64,000 nt of DNA from Paramecium octaurelia (taxonomy: Eukaryota > Ciliophora > Oligohymenophorea > Peniculida > Parameciidae): the NCBI GenBank assembly GCA_905182995.1, contig CAJJDP010000014.1, forward strand, positions 522,711 through 586,710, written 5' to 3'. Both the position numbers and the translations under genes were made by a program. Below the pieces are notes generated by a model. The model did not search any database. It was not told the origin of the DNA and was given only the letters and a program-made list of their open reading frames with translations. How positions within the stretch are numbered: the first letter of the stretch is position 1; the number at the start of each line of letters is the position of its first letter. Shown in pieces: positions 62,578 to 64,000 of the stretch.

Positions 62578-63847
62578 TCATAAATCATCATTATTAACAA
62601 AGGTCCAGCCTCCTAAATGAGCTTTAGATTCATCTACTATGCTCTGCATGTCAAATACATTTCCGTCGATTTTGGTATTGATTCTGATTTTCCTATTAGG
62701 TTTTGGCATCGTTAATTCTCTATTATAAACAACCTCCCAATTGACATCATGAAAATATTGATGTGCCTTGATTTCTTCTGAGTCCCCTTTACCTGAGCCT
62801 AGACGCTTGGCTGGATTTCGTTATAATAACTATTATAATTATAATGAATTGATACTGCTTTTAATAGATTTTTAGCCTCATTAGAAATATATGAAGGTAT
62901 TTTGAGTTAAGCATTTTCAATATTATAAAACAATTCCTCTCTATTATTGGCATAATAAGGAGGTAATCCAACCAATAATTCATACATCACTACTCCTAAT
63001 AAGTACCAATCAACTGCCTTTCCATGACCAGATCTCTTTAACATTTCAGGTGCTAAATATGCAACTGATCCACAAAATGATCTAGCACCAGTACTAGGTT
63101 CTAAAATCCCTTCCTTGGATAATCCAAAATCTGTCAATAGTGCATGACCTTCAGCATCCAAAACAATGTTATCTGGTTTCAAATCTCTAAATATAATATC
63201 TCGTTTATGTAAATCCTCTAAGGCTAAGACAATTTCACAGAGATAGTTCTTTACTATGTTTTCAGGAAGTCTCTTTTACTTTTATAAGACTTCTCCCAAA
63301 TCTCCTCCTGGACAATAATCTAAAATCATAAACAATTTATCCTAGGTCTAGAATGCAAATCTTAATTTAACTATAAAGGGATGTGATGTAATTGACAATA
63401 CATTCCTTTCTGTTAAAGCATATCTAGTCAAATTATGTTCTAATTGTATTATAATATAAATGTACTCATAATTCTGCTTTTATGAAGTACTTTCATAGCA
63501 TATAACTAATTGTTTTTCTAAACCAAATATACTTCCCCGAAACTACCCTTTCCAATTAATCCAATCACTTAGAATTGCTAGGGTCCAATCTTCTCTTCTT
63601 CCTTATTCTTAATTGAATCAGAGTTTGTCGAAACTGTATTTGTTAATTATTATTTGTTAGAATGAGTTGAGTTTATTTTATTTATTCTCTCCTATTTGAT
63701 TTCTTATTGAGTTCGGTTGTTTGGAGAAGATGATTGTTTGTTAACAATATTCAAATTTTTGCATGAATAACTAGTTAATTGTGTTGGAGTTTATGCAAAA
63801 TTTTATTATGTCTATTATTAAATTCCTTGTTATTGTTATTAATTCAT
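62578..63847 (-). CDS. AGC-family protein kinase with full hydrophobic-motif tail
   Basis: Two 26-nt introns leave 405 aa. About 85 Gln/Asn/Ser-rich residues precede the kinase: GLIGKGSFGEVYL, LYAMKVLHKSRIM, FMILDYCPGGDLGEVL, IIFRDLKPDNIVLD, LTDFGLSKEG, SFCGSVAYLAPEML and VMYELLVGLPPYYANN. The C-lobe ends RNPAKRLGSGKGDSEEIKAH, and the AGC tail ends HLGGWTFVNNDDL, a hydrophobic motif with Thr in the phospho-site, as in S6K/PKB/SGK types regulated by PDK1 and TOR. FRD replaces HRD. The start was chosen because the glutamine-rich N-terminus reads in one frame from this ATG. Related to, but distinct from, the AGC kinase 4 kb away. Confidence 0.92.
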
Positions 63848-64000
63848 CTAACCTCTTTTATATTAGAACATTTTAAGAATGACATCATTTTAAGTGTTTT
63901 ATATCTAGACCATATTCATTTTCTACTCTTAAATTAAGATAAACAAATGACTTACATTATTTTTTGATGTCCTCATTGTAATTTTAGAATAAACGTTGAA
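63848..64000. other. Right edge, no gene assigned
   Basis: 153 nt of AT-rich DNA upstream of the kinase gene; probably its promoter. An ATG at about 63,879 on the minus strand leads only to a short frame. Confidence 0.4.

Overview
The window is macronuclear DNA of a ciliate, almost certainly Paramecium. Long conserved reading frames exist only if TAA and TAG are read as glutamine and TGA is the sole stop. Introns are 19-30 nt with GT/AG ends (mostly GTA...TAG), the DNA is very AT-rich, and genes lie 50-400 nt apart on both strands. Single-exon open frames therefore understate gene length; I rebuilt most genes by splicing these tiny introns. In most cases the spliced length is an exact multiple of three and the product matches a known family end to end. 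The species was not determined.

Layout. 0.4-9.7 kb: tandem CCCH zinc-finger protein, TPH coiled-coil ciliary protein, mitotic-type cyclin, USP deubiquitinase, secreted two-domain thioredoxin/PDI-like protein, CFAP45. 9.9-21.6 kb: PX plus beta-propeller protein, small uncertain genes, SAXO-like axonemal protein, a possibly decayed gene, papain-family protease, HP1-like chromodomain/chromoshadow protein, LRR protein, FIP1-motif protein, MOB4, and two small uncertain genes. 21.7-38.2 kb: vWA-domain protein, two neighbouring PAS-like genes, SHIPPO-repeat protein, two small genes, chaperonin CCT2, STK32-like kinase, longin/R-SNARE, a gene with an in-frame TGA, a basic protein, Na+/H+ exchanger, second SHIPPO-repeat protein. 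38.6-42.8 kb: two uncharacterised genes and a 1,335-nt identical duplication joined by a single N, best read as an assembly artefact. 43.5-55.6 kb: one complete axonemal dynein heavy chain. 56-64 kb: CCT-motif protein, two AGC kinases, small membrane and coiled-coil proteins, and a C2HC zinc-finger protein.

Themes. At least six genes point to the ciliary axoneme (TPH, CFAP45, SAXO, two SHIPPO, dynein heavy chain), and most of those are microtubule-inner or microtubule-surface proteins. A signalling group (three AGC kinases, MOB4, cyclin, USP, vWA) includes three proteins starting MG-N/S-x-x, the pattern of N-myristoylation. There are no operons, CRISPR arrays, rRNA genes or recognisable tRNAs. 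I found no clear previously undescribed multi-gene system. The points most worth a second look are the N-joined duplication, three coherent frames interrupted by TGA, a start-codon-only first exon in cfap45, a CCT motif in a ciliate, and a longin SNARE with an apparently non-Arg zero layer.
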